Shown: one piece after another, positions 1 through 10,327 of the stretch
How the letters are laid out: each line of letters starts with the position of its first letter
How positions within the stretch are numbered: the stretch's first letter is position 1
Assembly (NCBI GenBank): GCA_018261935.1
Contig: JAGTRP010000009.1
Coordinates: 62,001-126,000 of the forward strand
From: Rhodocyclaceae bacterium
GTDB taxonomy: Bacteria > Pseudomonadota > Gammaproteobacteria > Burkholderiales > Rhodocyclaceae
Length of the DNA: 64,000 bases
Direction: 5' to 3'
The notes under the pieces: model-generated
The model's input: only the letters and a program-made list of their open reading frames with translations
Told to the model about the DNA's origin: nothing
Databases searched by the model: none
Translations under genes and position numbers: made by a program

Positions 1-1
1 C

Positions 2-1585
2 CTGGCTGCCCTGATCCTGGCCTCCTTCCTTAACCGGACCCTTGCACGCCATATCGAAGAGAGCAGGCAACTGCAGGCCCGCTTGAGCGAGAACTCCGCC
101 TACACGCGCAGCCTGGTCGAAACCAGCCCGGACCCCCTGAGCGTCATTGGCGCCGACGGCCGGATCCTCGACATCAACAAGGCCACGGTGGAAATTACCG
201 GGCTGCCCCGGGAGGAGATCCTCGGTAGCGATTTCTCCATTTACTTCACCGAACCGGAAAAGGCCCGGGAGGGCTATCGGCAGGTGCTGGCCCAGGGCTC
301 CGTTCGGGATTATCCCCTGCGCCTGCGCCAGCCCTCGGGCACGATCAGGGAAATGCTCTACAACGCCACTGTCCTCCGGAACGATAAGGGTGACATCCTG
401 GGAGTATTCACCACCGGCCGGGACGTCACCGAGCGCAAGCAGATCGAGGTCGCTCTGGCGGAAAGCGAAGCCAAGTATCGCAGGCTGGTCGAAAACCTGT
501 ACGAGGGTATCTGGATGATCGACCAGGACAACAAGACCGTCTTCGTGAATCGCCGGCTGGCCGAGCTGCTTGGCTATGAAGCGGAAGAGATGCTCGGCAG
601 GAATCTCATGGAATTCATGGACGAGAAGGCGGCGGAGGCGGCCAGGCGGAATCTCGCATGGGGGCATCAGGGGGTTCGGGCCGAGTACGACTTCATCTAT
701 CGGTGCAAGAATGGCAATCCGATCTGGACCCATATCGTCACCACCCCCATCTTCGACGACCAGGGACGCTACCAAGGGGCCCTGGCCGGCGTGATCGACA
801 TTACCGAGCGCAAGCGGAGCGAGGAAGAAATTGGTCGGCTCAATGCCACCCTGGAACAGCGGGTGGCCGAGCGCACGGGTGAACTCGCCGCCAGCAACAA
901 GGAGCTGGAGCACTTCGCCTACTCCATTGCCCACGACCTGCGGGCGCCCCTCCGAGCCATCAACGGCTTCTCCCGCAAGGTGGTGGCGGGCTATGCCGAA
1001 AAACTCGACGACGAGGGCCGGCGGCTGCTCCGGGTAGTGTCAGACAACGCCGTGCTCATGGGGGAGCTGATCGACGACCTCCTGGCCTTCTCCCATCTGG
1101 GGCGCCGGGAAATGGCCTGGGGGCCGGTGGACATGGAGAGCCTGGCACGGAGCGTGGCCGGGGAACGGCAGTCCGCCGAGCCGGAGCGCGCCATCGAGTT
1201 CGCCATCGCGCCCCTGCCGCCGACCCGGGGAGATTCGGCCATGCTGCGCCAGGTGTGGGCGAACCTCCTCGACAATGCCTTGAAATTTACCCGGGGACGT
1301 CCTGCAGCCCGCATCGAGGCGGGCGGAAAGATCGAAGGCGGGGAACTGATCTATTGGGTCAGGGACAACGGCGCCGGCTTCGACATGGCGTATGCCGGGA
1401 AGCTCTTCGGCGTATTCCATCGCCTGCACCGCCAGGACGAGTTCGAGGGCACCGGCGTCGGGCTGGCTATCGCCCAGCGCATCCTCCAGCGCCACGGAGG
1501 CCGCATCTGGGCCGAGGGCCGACCCGATGCGGGAGCGACCTTTTACTTCGCCTTGCCCGGCGATCTCCCTTCCGGAGCCGCCTGA
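2..1585 (+). CDS. PAS-domain sensor histidine kinase (5' end outside window)
   Basis: Membrane-linked sensor kinase that would autophosphorylate on histidine and pass phosphate to a response regulator. The reading frame is open from the left edge, so the true start lies upstream; the first visible residues (AALILASFLNRTLARHIEES) look like the end of a transmembrane helix and a linker. Two PAS domains follow (about nt 110-430 and 470-810), each ending in a typical D(V/I)TERK motif, then a short coiled coil (LEQRVAERTGELAASNKELE). The phospho-acceptor motif is AHDLRAPLRAI, with His at nt 932-934. The ATPase domain has an N box (NLLDNALKF), G1 (DNGAGFD) and G2 (GTGVGLAI). HisKA and ATPase resemble those of phytochrome-type kinases, but no phytochrome domain is visible. 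No response regulator follows, so its partner is unknown. Confidence 0.9.
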   Translation: MAALILASFLNRTLARHIEESRQLQARLSENSAYTRSLVETSPDPLSVIGADGRILDINKATVEITGLPREEILGSDFSIYFTEPEKAREGYRQVLAQGSVRDYPLRLRQPSGTIREMLYNATVLRNDKGDILGVFTTGRDVTERKQIEVALAESEAKYRRLVENLYEGIWMIDQDNKTVFVNRRLAELLGYEAEEMLGRNLMEFMDEKAAEAARRNLAWGHQGVRAEYDFIYRCKNGNPIWTHIVTTPIFDDQGRYQGALAGVIDITERKRSEEEIGRLNATLEQRVAERTGELAASNKELEHFAYSIAHDLRAPLRAINGFSRKVVAGYAEKLDDEGRRLLRVVSDNAVLMGELIDDLLAFSHLGRREMAWGPVDMESLARSVAGERQSAEPERAIEFAIAPLPPTRGDSAMLRQVWANLLDNALKFTRGRPAARIEAGGKIEGGELIYWVRDNGAGFDMAYAGKLFGVFHRLHRQDEFEGTGVGLAIAQRILQRHGGRIWAEGRPDAGATFYFALPGDLPSGAA

Positions 1586-1605
1586 AGGCCTTGCGGCGCG
1601 ACCGG

Positions 1606-2025
1606 CTAGAGCTTCGGCGCCAGCACGCAGGCCCAGATGGCTGCCGCATTGACCAGGGCCACCAGGACGGCGGCGCTGCCCACATCCTTGGCCCGCCCGG
1701 AAAGGGGGTGGCGCTCCGGCCCGATGCGGTCCACCACCGCCTCGATGGCCGAGTTGACCAGCTCGACGATCAGCACCAGGAAAACCGAGCCCAGGAGCAG
1801 GGCCCGCTCGCTGCCATCCACCGGCAGAAGGCAGGCGATGGCGACGAGGGGAGCCGCCAGCCAGACCTCCTGCCGGAAAGCCGCTTCGCCGGCATAGGCC
1901 ACCTTCAGGCCGGCCAGGGAATAATGCAGGGCGTTCCAGACCCGGGCCAATCCGCGCCGGCCCTTGAAGGGGGAATCGCCGCCGGGGGCCTGGGCGTCCG
2001 GTCTGGACCGGTCTTCGGGGGACAT
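1606..2025 (-). CDS. dgkA: diacylglycerol kinase
   Basis: Small integral membrane kinase (139 aa) that phosphorylates diacylglycerol to phosphatidic acid, recycling lipid released during envelope glycan synthesis. A polar N-terminus of about 25 residues precedes the family core (RVWNALHYSLAGLKVAYAGEAAFRQE), three hydrophobic helices, and the conserved active-site stretch ELVNSAIEAVVDRIG near residues 87-101, followed by KDVGSAAV. Length and helix pattern match prokaryotic DgkA. It lies 66 nt downstream of the debranching-enzyme gene on the same strand and converges with the sensor kinase. The start is the first ATG upstream of the conserved core. Confidence 0.95.
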   Translation of the reverse strand: MSPEDRSRPDAQAPGGDSPFKGRRGLARVWNALHYSLAGLKVAYAGEAAFRQEVWLAAPLVAIACLLPVDGSERALLLGSVFLVLIVELVNSAIEAVVDRIGPERHPLSGRAKDVGSAAVLVALVNAAAIWACVLAPKL

Positions 2026-2091
2026 CGCTGCTCCTTGGGGTGGGAATCCCGTTCAGCATAGCCGCTTTCGCCGGTCCTGCCGCATCCCGGT

Positions 2092-4233
2092 TCAGCGGCC
2101 GGCCCCATCCGCCCAAGGTTTTCCCCACAGCACGGATCGCGGAATGCCGCGCAGGACCTCGACGCCCGTGGCGCGCACCTGGTCCACCACGGTTTCTTCC
2201 CCGCGCCGGGAGATTGCGATATCCAGCGTGCCATTGCCGATGGCGATACCGCTTACGGACAAACGCGACAGCCATTCCGGAAGTCGCGGTTCGATATGGC
2301 ACCTGCCGTTCGGGGCATCCGGCACGAGCCCCAGAAGGAGTTGCACGATCATGATCGGAACCGCCGCAGACCATGCCTGGGGAATATTGGCCTCCTGATA
2401 CGGCACAGGAACGCCATGGGAGCGCGCGAAGCCGCCAAAAAGCTCCGGCATCCGGGATGACTCGAAGCATTGTGCCGCCTCGAGTATGGCCCGCACGAGC
2501 ATGAAGGCACTCTCATGCTCGCCATATCGCCATAAGCCTGCCGCCGAGAGCATCGTATCGAACGGCCATACCGAGCCGCGCTGATAGGAGAGCGGGTTAT
2601 ACGCCGGGTTGCGCGAAGACAGCGTGCGCAATCCCCAGCCGCTGAACATGTCGTCTGCGATCAGGCGCCGGGCAACGGTGGACGCCCGATCGGATGCACT
2701 GAGTCCGCACCACAGCAAATGTCCGGCATTGGAGGCAATGGCGTCCGCGGGTTTCTTATCCTTATCGAGCGCAAGGGCATAAAAGCCTTCTTGCTGCAGC
2801 CAGTAACGCCGTTCAACCAGCTCGCGAAGGGCCAGGGCTTTTCCTCGCAGGTCCTGGGCCTGCTCAGCTTCCCCTAGGCAGTCGAGCAGCTCCGCCATGG
2901 CGAGGCGGGCCGCGTAGAGATAGCCTTGCAGCTCGACCGTGGCAAGGGGCACCTCGGGCTGGCGTCCCGCGCTGTCGACGATGGCGTCGCCCGCATCCTT
3001 CCAGCCCTGGTTGCGATAGCCCTTGCGGCTGCGGGTCGCATATTCCTGAAGCCCGTCACCATCCTGATCGCCATGCTTGTCGCACCATTCGAGGCCATGC
3101 AGGGCGGCATCGATGTGCTTCTCGACGAGATCCCTCGCTCCGGTCCAGCGCCAGGTGTTCCACAGCGCCAGGCAATAGAGCGATGGCACATCATGGGTGC
3201 CGTAATAAGGCGAATACGGCAACTCGCCACGGAAGGTCAGTTCATCATCCCGCAACTCATGGGGAAACTTGCCCGGTTGCTCATCGCGAAAATCGTCGTA
3301 TCCCCGGGCCTGGTGTGCCTGCAGCGCCGCCAGGGCGCCCTCGCCCGACCAGGCGCCGTCAAGTCCTGCCATGATCGCGGGCAGTAACGAATCACGGCCG
3401 AACAGCGCGAGAAACCAGGGGATTCCCGCCGCGACGAAACGCCGTCCTTCGCCGCGATCTATCGCCAGCGCATGAAGATCGCGGCGTGCAAACATGAAAG
3501 GCTCTTGCAGGAGGGGCTCCGACTCGAGGCATAAGCCGGCGGCATGCAAAGAGGCTGGCTCTTGCTGCGGCTGGTGGGGGTCGCTTGCAAGCTTCAATAC
3601 ACGGCCATTCAACTCCGGCTCGGCATCGACACAGCAATGCCAACTCTCGCAATGCTCGAGCGCCAGAGCGAACGTGACGCGCGATCCTGCGATCACGATC
3701 CTGCACGGGCTTGAACTCAGGCGTACGCGCAGCGCCCGTTGAAAACCATTGCGTTCATAGACGAGGGTAACGCCGTCGTCGTTGTCCTTTCTCATCGTGC
3801 GCAGCGGCGTGCGGATCGAGTCGCTCTTCACTTCAAAAAGATCGACGAAATCCGCGTCCAACTGCAGGATGAACCGCAAAAAGATCCGGCGCTGGCCATA
3901 GGCTTCGATCCTGAAATCATCATGCAGCGCGCCATCGACCCGGCGATTCAGCGTCAGCGCAAGGACGCCAGGCTCCAGCAATCCCTGCTCGTCCCGGAAG
4001 GCGGGATTCTGAAAATGCCACTGTCCGCTGCCGTGACCGGTAAGCGCTTGTCCGAGGAGCGTCCACCCATTGCCATTGATCTGATATTTGTAGGTGGACA
4101 GCACCCGGGTGTCGCCCGCGAAAAGACCATAACGCTCCTCGGCATGGATCTGTCCCTGGATATCGGAAACCAGGGCGATGCCGCTGCCGTGCAGCACTAT
4201 CCGGGGCTGAAAGATCCGCACGCTAGCGTTCAT
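2092..4233 (-). CDS. amylo-alpha-1,6-glucosidase family glycogen debranching enzyme
   Basis: A 713-aa enzyme of the amylo-alpha-1,6-glucosidase/glycogen debranching type, expected to cleave alpha-1,6 branches in glycogen-like glucans. The N-terminal 200 or so residues form the usual beta-rich domain (GSGIALVSDIQGQIHAEERYGLFAGDTRVLS is split around residues 15-45). The catalytic (alpha/alpha)6 barrel follows, with PWFLALFGRDSLLPA, KDAGDAIVDSAGRQPEVPLA and NPLSYQRGSVWPFDT as recognisable stretches. I chose ATG 4233 because it overlaps the upstream stop as ATGA; the open frame extends upstream but that part overlaps the neighbour and does not look like protein. Base composition seems less GC-rich than its neighbours. 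No glycogen synthase, branching enzyme or phosphorylase is nearby, so the physiological substrate is open. Confidence 0.85.
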   Translation of the reverse strand: MNASVRIFQPRIVLHGSGIALVSDIQGQIHAEERYGLFAGDTRVLSTYKYQINGNGWTLLGQALTGHGSGQWHFQNPAFRDEQGLLEPGVLALTLNRRVDGALHDDFRIEAYGQRRIFLRFILQLDADFVDLFEVKSDSIRTPLRTMRKDNDDGVTLVYERNGFQRALRVRLSSSPCRIVIAGSRVTFALALEHCESWHCCVDAEPELNGRVLKLASDPHQPQQEPASLHAAGLCLESEPLLQEPFMFARRDLHALAIDRGEGRRFVAAGIPWFLALFGRDSLLPAIMAGLDGAWSGEGALAALQAHQARGYDDFRDEQPGKFPHELRDDELTFRGELPYSPYYGTHDVPSLYCLALWNTWRWTGARDLVEKHIDAALHGLEWCDKHGDQDGDGLQEYATRSRKGYRNQGWKDAGDAIVDSAGRQPEVPLATVELQGYLYAARLAMAELLDCLGEAEQAQDLRGKALALRELVERRYWLQQEGFYALALDKDKKPADAIASNAGHLLWCGLSASDRASTVARRLIADDMFSGWGLRTLSSRNPAYNPLSYQRGSVWPFDTMLSAAGLWRYGEHESAFMLVRAILEAAQCFESSRMPELFGGFARSHGVPVPYQEANIPQAWSAAVPIMIVQLLLGLVPDAPNGRCHIEPRLPEWLSRLSVSGIAIGNGTLDIAISRRGEETVVDQVRATGVEVLRGIPRSVLWGKPWADGAGR

Positions 4234-4682
4234 TGGGGCGGCACATAGATGAGGCCGAGGGTGAGCCCCCAGAGGGCGTGCAATATGACTGTGGTCAGCG
4301 CAAAGCGCCACGAGCCGGTCTTGCGGCCCATGAAGCCCAGGCCGGACAGGGGTGCAACCAGCGACCCGGCCAGCGTCAGCGCAAGAAACTCGCCCCAGAG
4401 CAAGCCTTCCAGCGGCCTGGGCCACGATAGATTGGGCTCGATCACACAAGCCCAAAGCAGCACCAGGGCGACGCTATTGGCCAGATGGGAGGCAAAGCCC
4501 AGCAACCAGGCACTGGTGCGATCCGAGACCATGTAGCGGCGGCCGTAATCGGAGATGTCCACGGACACGAGCCCGGGGACCTGGCCCGCCCACAGGCCGG
4601 CGATGGCCATCACGTACCCGGCGACCAGGCCCGCCAGCACTACGCCAGGGAAATCGATTTCACGCCAAGTGAGGAAAACCAT
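4230..4682 (-). CDS. small polytopic membrane protein coupled to the debranching enzyme
   Basis: A 150-aa protein of unknown function with about four hydrophobic segments (VVLAGLVAGYVMAIAGLW, LGFASHLANSVALVLLWACV, LLWGEFLALTLAGSLVAPL, FALTTVILHALWGLTLGLI). Its stop codon overlaps the ATG of the debranching-enzyme gene (ATGA), so the two are probably translationally coupled. An in-frame ATG exists at 4757 but the extra 25 residues are Arg/Ser-rich and unlike a membrane protein, so I prefer ATG 4682 (MVFLTWREIDFPG). I do not recognise the family. Confidence 0.65.
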   Translation of the reverse strand: MVFLTWREIDFPGVVLAGLVAGYVMAIAGLWAGQVPGLVSVDISDYGRRYMVSDRTSAWLLGFASHLANSVALVLLWACVIEPNLSWPRPLEGLLWGEFLALTLAGSLVAPLSGLGFMGRKTGSWRFALTTVILHALWGLTLGLIYVPPQ

Positions 4683-4818
4683 GCTCGATACCGAGCAATT
4701 ATCGATCCGGGACCCGGAGCTTGTTATCCGCCACGCGGCACGCCCCTGGCCACGCAATCAGGCCGGCTTAAGCACCGGAGAACCTCGGAACCATAAGCCG
4801 TTGATTTGACGGTTCTGC

Positions 4819-4824
4819 TATACT
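4819..4824 (+). promoter_or_regulatory. candidate -10 element ahead of the tRNA remnant and queA
   Basis: TATACT, a 5/6 match to the sigma-70 -10 box, lies 16 nt before the tRNA-like remnant and about 105 nt before queA. No convincing -35 hexamer stands 16-18 nt upstream (TTGATT at 4801 is too close), so this may be the decayed promoter of the former tRNA gene or a weak promoter for the queA-tgt-yajC-secDF run. Confidence 0.35.
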
Positions 4825-4840
4825 CCAGCCTCTTTTCATT

Positions 4841-4909
4841 GCCGGGACTGGCAGGATTCAAAATCCGCCGCCGCAAGGCTCGACGGTTCGACTTCCTCTT
4901 CCGGCTCCA
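4841..4909 (+). pseudogene. decayed tRNA-Leu(CAA)-like remnant
   Basis: A 69-nt stretch keeps most landmarks of a leucine tRNA. A 7-bp acceptor stem pairs GCCGGGA (4841-4847) with TTCCGGC (4899-4905), followed by T and CCA. The anticodon loop is TTCAAAA (4857-4863), as in E. coli leuX with anticodon CAA. A variable-arm-like hairpin GCC-GCAA-GGC and a T-loop GGTTCGACT also remain. The D arm is missing (about 16 nt short), and the lower anticodon stem and the T stem are mispaired. It is therefore a remnant, not a working tRNA. It sits between the leftward debranching-enzyme pair and queA and could mark an old integration junction. A chance resemblance cannot be excluded. Confidence 0.45.
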
Positions 4910-4929
4910 CTCCCTGTAGCGCTGCTTCC

Positions 4930-7103
<2,174 letters not shown>

Positions 7104-7122
7104 AAAGTTTGGAGATAAGACA

Positions 7123-7455
7123 ATGATCAGCCTCGCCCACGCCCAAACCGCCGGCGCCGCCCCCGGGGGCGACTACACCAGCATTCTCATGATGGTGGCC
7201 ATGTTCGGCATCGTCTGGTTCATGATGATCCGCCCCCAGATGAAGCGCGCCAAGGAACACAAGTCCATGACCGAGGCCCTGCAGAAGGGCGACGAGGTCA
7301 TCACCCAGGGCGGTATCGCCGGCCGCATCACCAAGGTCGGCGAGAACTACATCAACGTCGAAGTGGCCGAAGGCAAGGATGGCCCCATCGAGATCATCGT
7401 CCAGAAGCAGGCTGTCGCCAACCTGCTGCCCAAGGGCACCCTCAAGTCGCTGTAA
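7123..7455 (+). CDS. yajC: preprotein translocase subunit YajC
   Basis: YajC (110 aa) is the small inner-membrane partner of SecDF in the Sec translocon. It has a short polar N-terminus, one transmembrane helix (SILMMVAMFGIVWFMMI), the conserved RPQMKRAKEHKSM stretch after it, and a cytoplasmic beta-rich tail (KGDEVITQGGIAGRITKV). The position between tgt and secD is the classical proteobacterial order. A purine-rich GGAGATAAG stretch precedes the ATG. Confidence 0.96.
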   Translation: MISLAHAQTAGAAPGGDYTSILMMVAMFGIVWFMMIRPQMKRAKEHKSMTEALQKGDEVITQGGIAGRITKVGENYINVEVAEGKDGPIEIIVQKQAVANLLPKGTLKSL

Positions 7456-7461
7456 TCCCGC

Positions 7462-7485
7462 CGGGGCAGGTCGATACCTGCCCCG
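7462..7485 (+). other. perfect 10-bp hairpin between yajC and secD
   Basis: CGGGGCAGGT (7462-7471) and ACCTGCCCCG (7476-7485) form a perfect stem closed by the tetraloop CGAT. The tail is CTTGCCTTTCT rather than a run of T, so it is only a weak terminator candidate. It may act as an attenuator or an mRNA-stabilising element that sets the YajC:SecD ratio. It ends 19 nt before the secD start. Confidence 0.5.
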
Positions 7486-7504
7486 CTTGCCTTTCTGGTC
7501 TTCT

Positions 7505-9370
7505 ATGAACCGATATCCCCTGTGGAAGTACCTCATCGTCGCCGCGGCGCTGGTGCTGGGCTTCGTCTACACCCTCCCCAATTTCTTCGGCGAATCGCCG
7601 GCGGTGCAGCTCTCCAGCGCCAAGGCCACCCTCAAGGTGGACGAACGGACCCTGGCCCGGGCCGCAGAGGTCCTCAAGGCGGGCGGCATCGCCCATGACG
7701 GCATCCAGGTGGATACCACCGGCGTCAAGGCCCGCTTCAAGGACACCGACACCCAGCTGAAGGCCAAGGACGCACTGGAAAAGGCTTTCAATACCGACCC
7801 CAGCGACCCCCAGTACGTGGTCGCCCTGAACCTCCTTTCCGCCTCGCCCCAGTGGCTCACCAGCTTGCACGCCCTGCCCATGTACCTGGGCCTCGACCTG
7901 CGGGGCGGCGTGCACTTCCTGCTGCAGGTGGACATGAAGGGGGCCCTCCAGAAGCGCCTCGACTCCACCGCCGCCGACCTGCGCACCCTGATGCGGGACA
8001 AGAGCGTCCGCCACGCCGGCATCAACCGGGAAGGCGACCGGGTGGTGATCCGCTTCCGGGAAGCCGATGTCCGCGACAAGGCCCGTTCCGCCCTCGCCGA
8101 TGCCCAGCCCGACCTGGCCATCGCCGACCAGGGCGAGGGGCAGGACCTGCGCCTGGTGGCCACCCTGAAGCCGGAGGCCCAGCGGCGCATCCAGGAATTC
8201 GCCCTCAAGCAGAACATGACGACCCTCCACAACCGGATCAACGAACTGGGCGTCGCCGAACCGGTCATCCAGCAGCAGGGCGTCGACCGCATCGTGGTCC
8301 AGCTGCCCGGCGTCCAGGACACGGCCAAGGCCAAGGACATCCTGGGCCGCACCGCCACCCTGGAAATCCGCATGGTGGATGACGCCCCCGGGGCGCTGCA
8401 GGCCGCCCTGGCCGGCAACGTGCCCTTCGGCGACGAGCTCTACACCGAGCGCGGCGGCCCGCAGCTCCTGGTCAAGAAGCAGGTGGTGCTGACCGGCGAC
8501 CGCCTCACCGATGCCCAGCCCGGCTTCGACAGCCAGACCCACGAGCCGGCGGTGCACCTCACCCTGGACTCCGCCGGCGCCCGCATTTTCCGGGACATCA
8601 CCCGGGAAAACGTCGGCAAGCGCATGGCCATCCTGCTCATCGAGAAGGGCAAGGGCGAAGTGGTGACGGCCCCGGTGATCCGCACCGAAATCGGCGGCGG
8701 CCGCGTCCAGATTTCCGGCCGCATGACCACCACCGAGGCCAACGACGTGGCCCTGCTCCTGCGGGCCGGCTCCCTCGCCGCCCCCATGGACATCATCGAG
8801 GAGCGCACCATCGGCCCCAGCCTGGGCGCCGACAATATCCAGAAGGGCTTCCACTCGACGATGTGGGGCTTCGCCGCCATCGCCCTGTTCATGATCGTCT
8901 ACTACCAGATCTTCGGGGTCGTTTCGGTCATCGCCCTGGCCTCCAACCTTCTCCTCCTGGTGGCCATCCTCTCCATGCTCCAGGCGACCCTGACCCTCCC
9001 CGGCATCGCCGCCATCGCCCTGACCCTGGGCATGGCCATCGACTCCAACGTGCTCATCAACGAGCGGGTGCGGGAGGAGCTGCGCAACGGGTCGCCGCCC
9101 CAGGCGGCCATCGCCGCCGGCTACGAGCGGGCTTTCGATACCATCCTGGACTCCAACGTCACCACCCTGATCGCCGGCCTCGCCCTGCTGATCTTCGGCT
9201 CCGGCCCGGTGCGCGGCTTCGCGGTGGTCCATTGCCTGGGCATCCTCACCTCCATCTTCTCGGCAGTGGTGATTTCCCGCGCCATGGTGAACCTCATCTA
9301 CGGCCGCCAGAAGAAGCTCACCAAGGTAGCCATCGGCCAGGTCTGGAAACCCGGCCTGGCGACCAAGTAA
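7505..9370 (+). CDS. secD: protein translocase subunit SecD
   Basis: SecD (621 aa) forms with SecF the proton-driven membrane complex that pulls exported proteins through late translocation. It has an N-terminal transmembrane helix (LIVAAALVLGFVYTLPN), the large periplasmic P1 domain beginning near LGLDLRGGVHFLLQVD, and a C-terminal block of five helices with the conserved IDSNVLINERVREEL motif in TM4. Length is typical. I placed the start at ATG 7505 (MNRYPLWKYL); an upstream in-frame start would lie within yajC and gives a non-homologous arginine/serine-rich leader. secF follows after 12 nt. Confidence 0.96.
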   Translation: MNRYPLWKYLIVAAALVLGFVYTLPNFFGESPAVQLSSAKATLKVDERTLARAAEVLKAGGIAHDGIQVDTTGVKARFKDTDTQLKAKDALEKAFNTDPSDPQYVVALNLLSASPQWLTSLHALPMYLGLDLRGGVHFLLQVDMKGALQKRLDSTAADLRTLMRDKSVRHAGINREGDRVVIRFREADVRDKARSALADAQPDLAIADQGEGQDLRLVATLKPEAQRRIQEFALKQNMTTLHNRINELGVAEPVIQQQGVDRIVVQLPGVQDTAKAKDILGRTATLEIRMVDDAPGALQAALAGNVPFGDELYTERGGPQLLVKKQVVLTGDRLTDAQPGFDSQTHEPAVHLTLDSAGARIFRDITRENVGKRMAILLIEKGKGEVVTAPVIRTEIGGGRVQISGRMTTTEANDVALLLRAGSLAAPMDIIEERTIGPSLGADNIQKGFHSTMWGFAAIALFMIVYYQIFGVVSVIALASNLLLLVAILSMLQATLTLPGIAAIALTLGMAIDSNVLINERVREELRNGSPPQAAIAAGYERAFDTILDSNVTTLIAGLALLIFGSGPVRGFAVVHCLGILTSIFSAVVISRAMVNLIYGRQKKLTKVAIGQVWKPGLATK

Positions 9371-9382
9371 GGGAAGCACGAC

Positions 9383-10327
9383 ATGGAATTCTTCCGCATC
9401 CACCGCGATATCCGCTTCATGCGCCATGCGCTGAAGTTCAACATCATTTCCCTCATCACCTTCCTGCTGGCGGTCGCCTTCCTGGTGCTCAAGGGCCTGA
9501 ACCTGTCGGTGGAATTCACCGGCGGCACCCTCATCGAGACCCACTACGAGCAGGCCGCCGACCTCGAGAAGATCCGCAACGCCCTCGGCAAGGGGGGCTT
9601 TTCCGACTATGTGGTGCAGAATTTCGGCTCCTCCCAGGACGTGCTCATCCGCCTGCCCCTGAAGGGCGAGCAGAACACCTCCCAGATCGGCCAGGCGGTG
9701 ATGAACGCCCTTTCCGCCGATGCCCCGGGGGCCAGCCTGCGCCGGGTCGAGTTCGTCGGGCCCCAGGTCGGCAAGGAACTGGCCGAAAACGGCGCCATGG
9801 CCCTCCTGCTGGTGATCGTCGGCATCGTGATCTACCTGGCGATGCGCTTCGAGTGGCGCTTCTCGGTCTCCGCCATCATCGCCAACCTCCACGACGTGGT
9901 GATCATCCTGGGCTTCTTCGCCTTCTTCCAGTGGGAATTCTCCCTCTCGGTCCTGGCAGCGGTGCTGGCGGTGCTCGGCTACTCGGTGAATGAATCGGTG
10001 GTGGTCTTCGACCGGGTGCGGGAAACCTTCAGGAAGAAGCGCGGCCTCACCACGCCCCAGGTCCTGGACCATGCCATCACCAGCACCATTTCCCGGACCA
10101 TCATCACCCACGGCTGCACCCAGCTCATGGTGCTGTCCATGCTGGTCTTCGGCGGCCAGACCCTGCATTACTTCGCCCTGGCGCTGACCATCGGCATCCT
10201 CTTCGGCATCTACTCCTCGGTCCTGGTGGCCAGCCCCCTGGTGATGTGGCTGGGCGTCTCCCGGGAGCAGTTCGTCAAGCAGAAGAAGCAGATCGAGGGC
10301 GCCAACGAGGAAGGCGCGGTGGTATGA
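9383..10327 (+). CDS. secF: protein translocase subunit SecF
   Basis: SecF (314 aa) is the second subunit of the SecDF complex. It begins with the first helix after a short charged leader, followed by VEFTGGTLIE, the signature of the SecD/SecF periplasmic domain. The C-terminal half has five hydrophobic helices, with SVNESVVVFDRVRETFR as the conserved TM4 stretch. It overlaps the next gene by 4 nt (ATGA at 10324-10327), tying the cytochrome gene to the sec operon. Confidence 0.96.
   Translation: MEFFRIHRDIRFMRHALKFNIISLITFLLAVAFLVLKGLNLSVEFTGGTLIETHYEQAADLEKIRNALGKGGFSDYVVQNFGSSQDVLIRLPLKGEQNTSQIGQAVMNALSADAPGASLRRVEFVGPQVGKELAENGAMALLLVIVGIVIYLAMRFEWRFSVSAIIANLHDVVIILGFFAFFQWEFSLSVLAAVLAVLGYSVNESVVVFDRVRETFRKKRGLTTPQVLDHAITSTISRTIITHGCTQLMVLSMLVFGGQTLHYFALALTIGILFGIYSSVLVASPLVMWLGVSREQFVKQKKQIEGANEEGAVV

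Noticed and set aside
1040-2470. A 476-codon open frame on the minus strand
   Set aside because: It crosses the sensor kinase and dgkA in other frames and has no motif of its own.
4841-4909. A functional tRNA-Leu gene
   Set aside because: The D arm is missing, and the anticodon and T stems are mispaired. I list it only as a remnant.
7442-10168. A 908-codon open frame on the minus strand
   Set aside because: Antisense to secD and secF, with no signal, domain or sensible composition.
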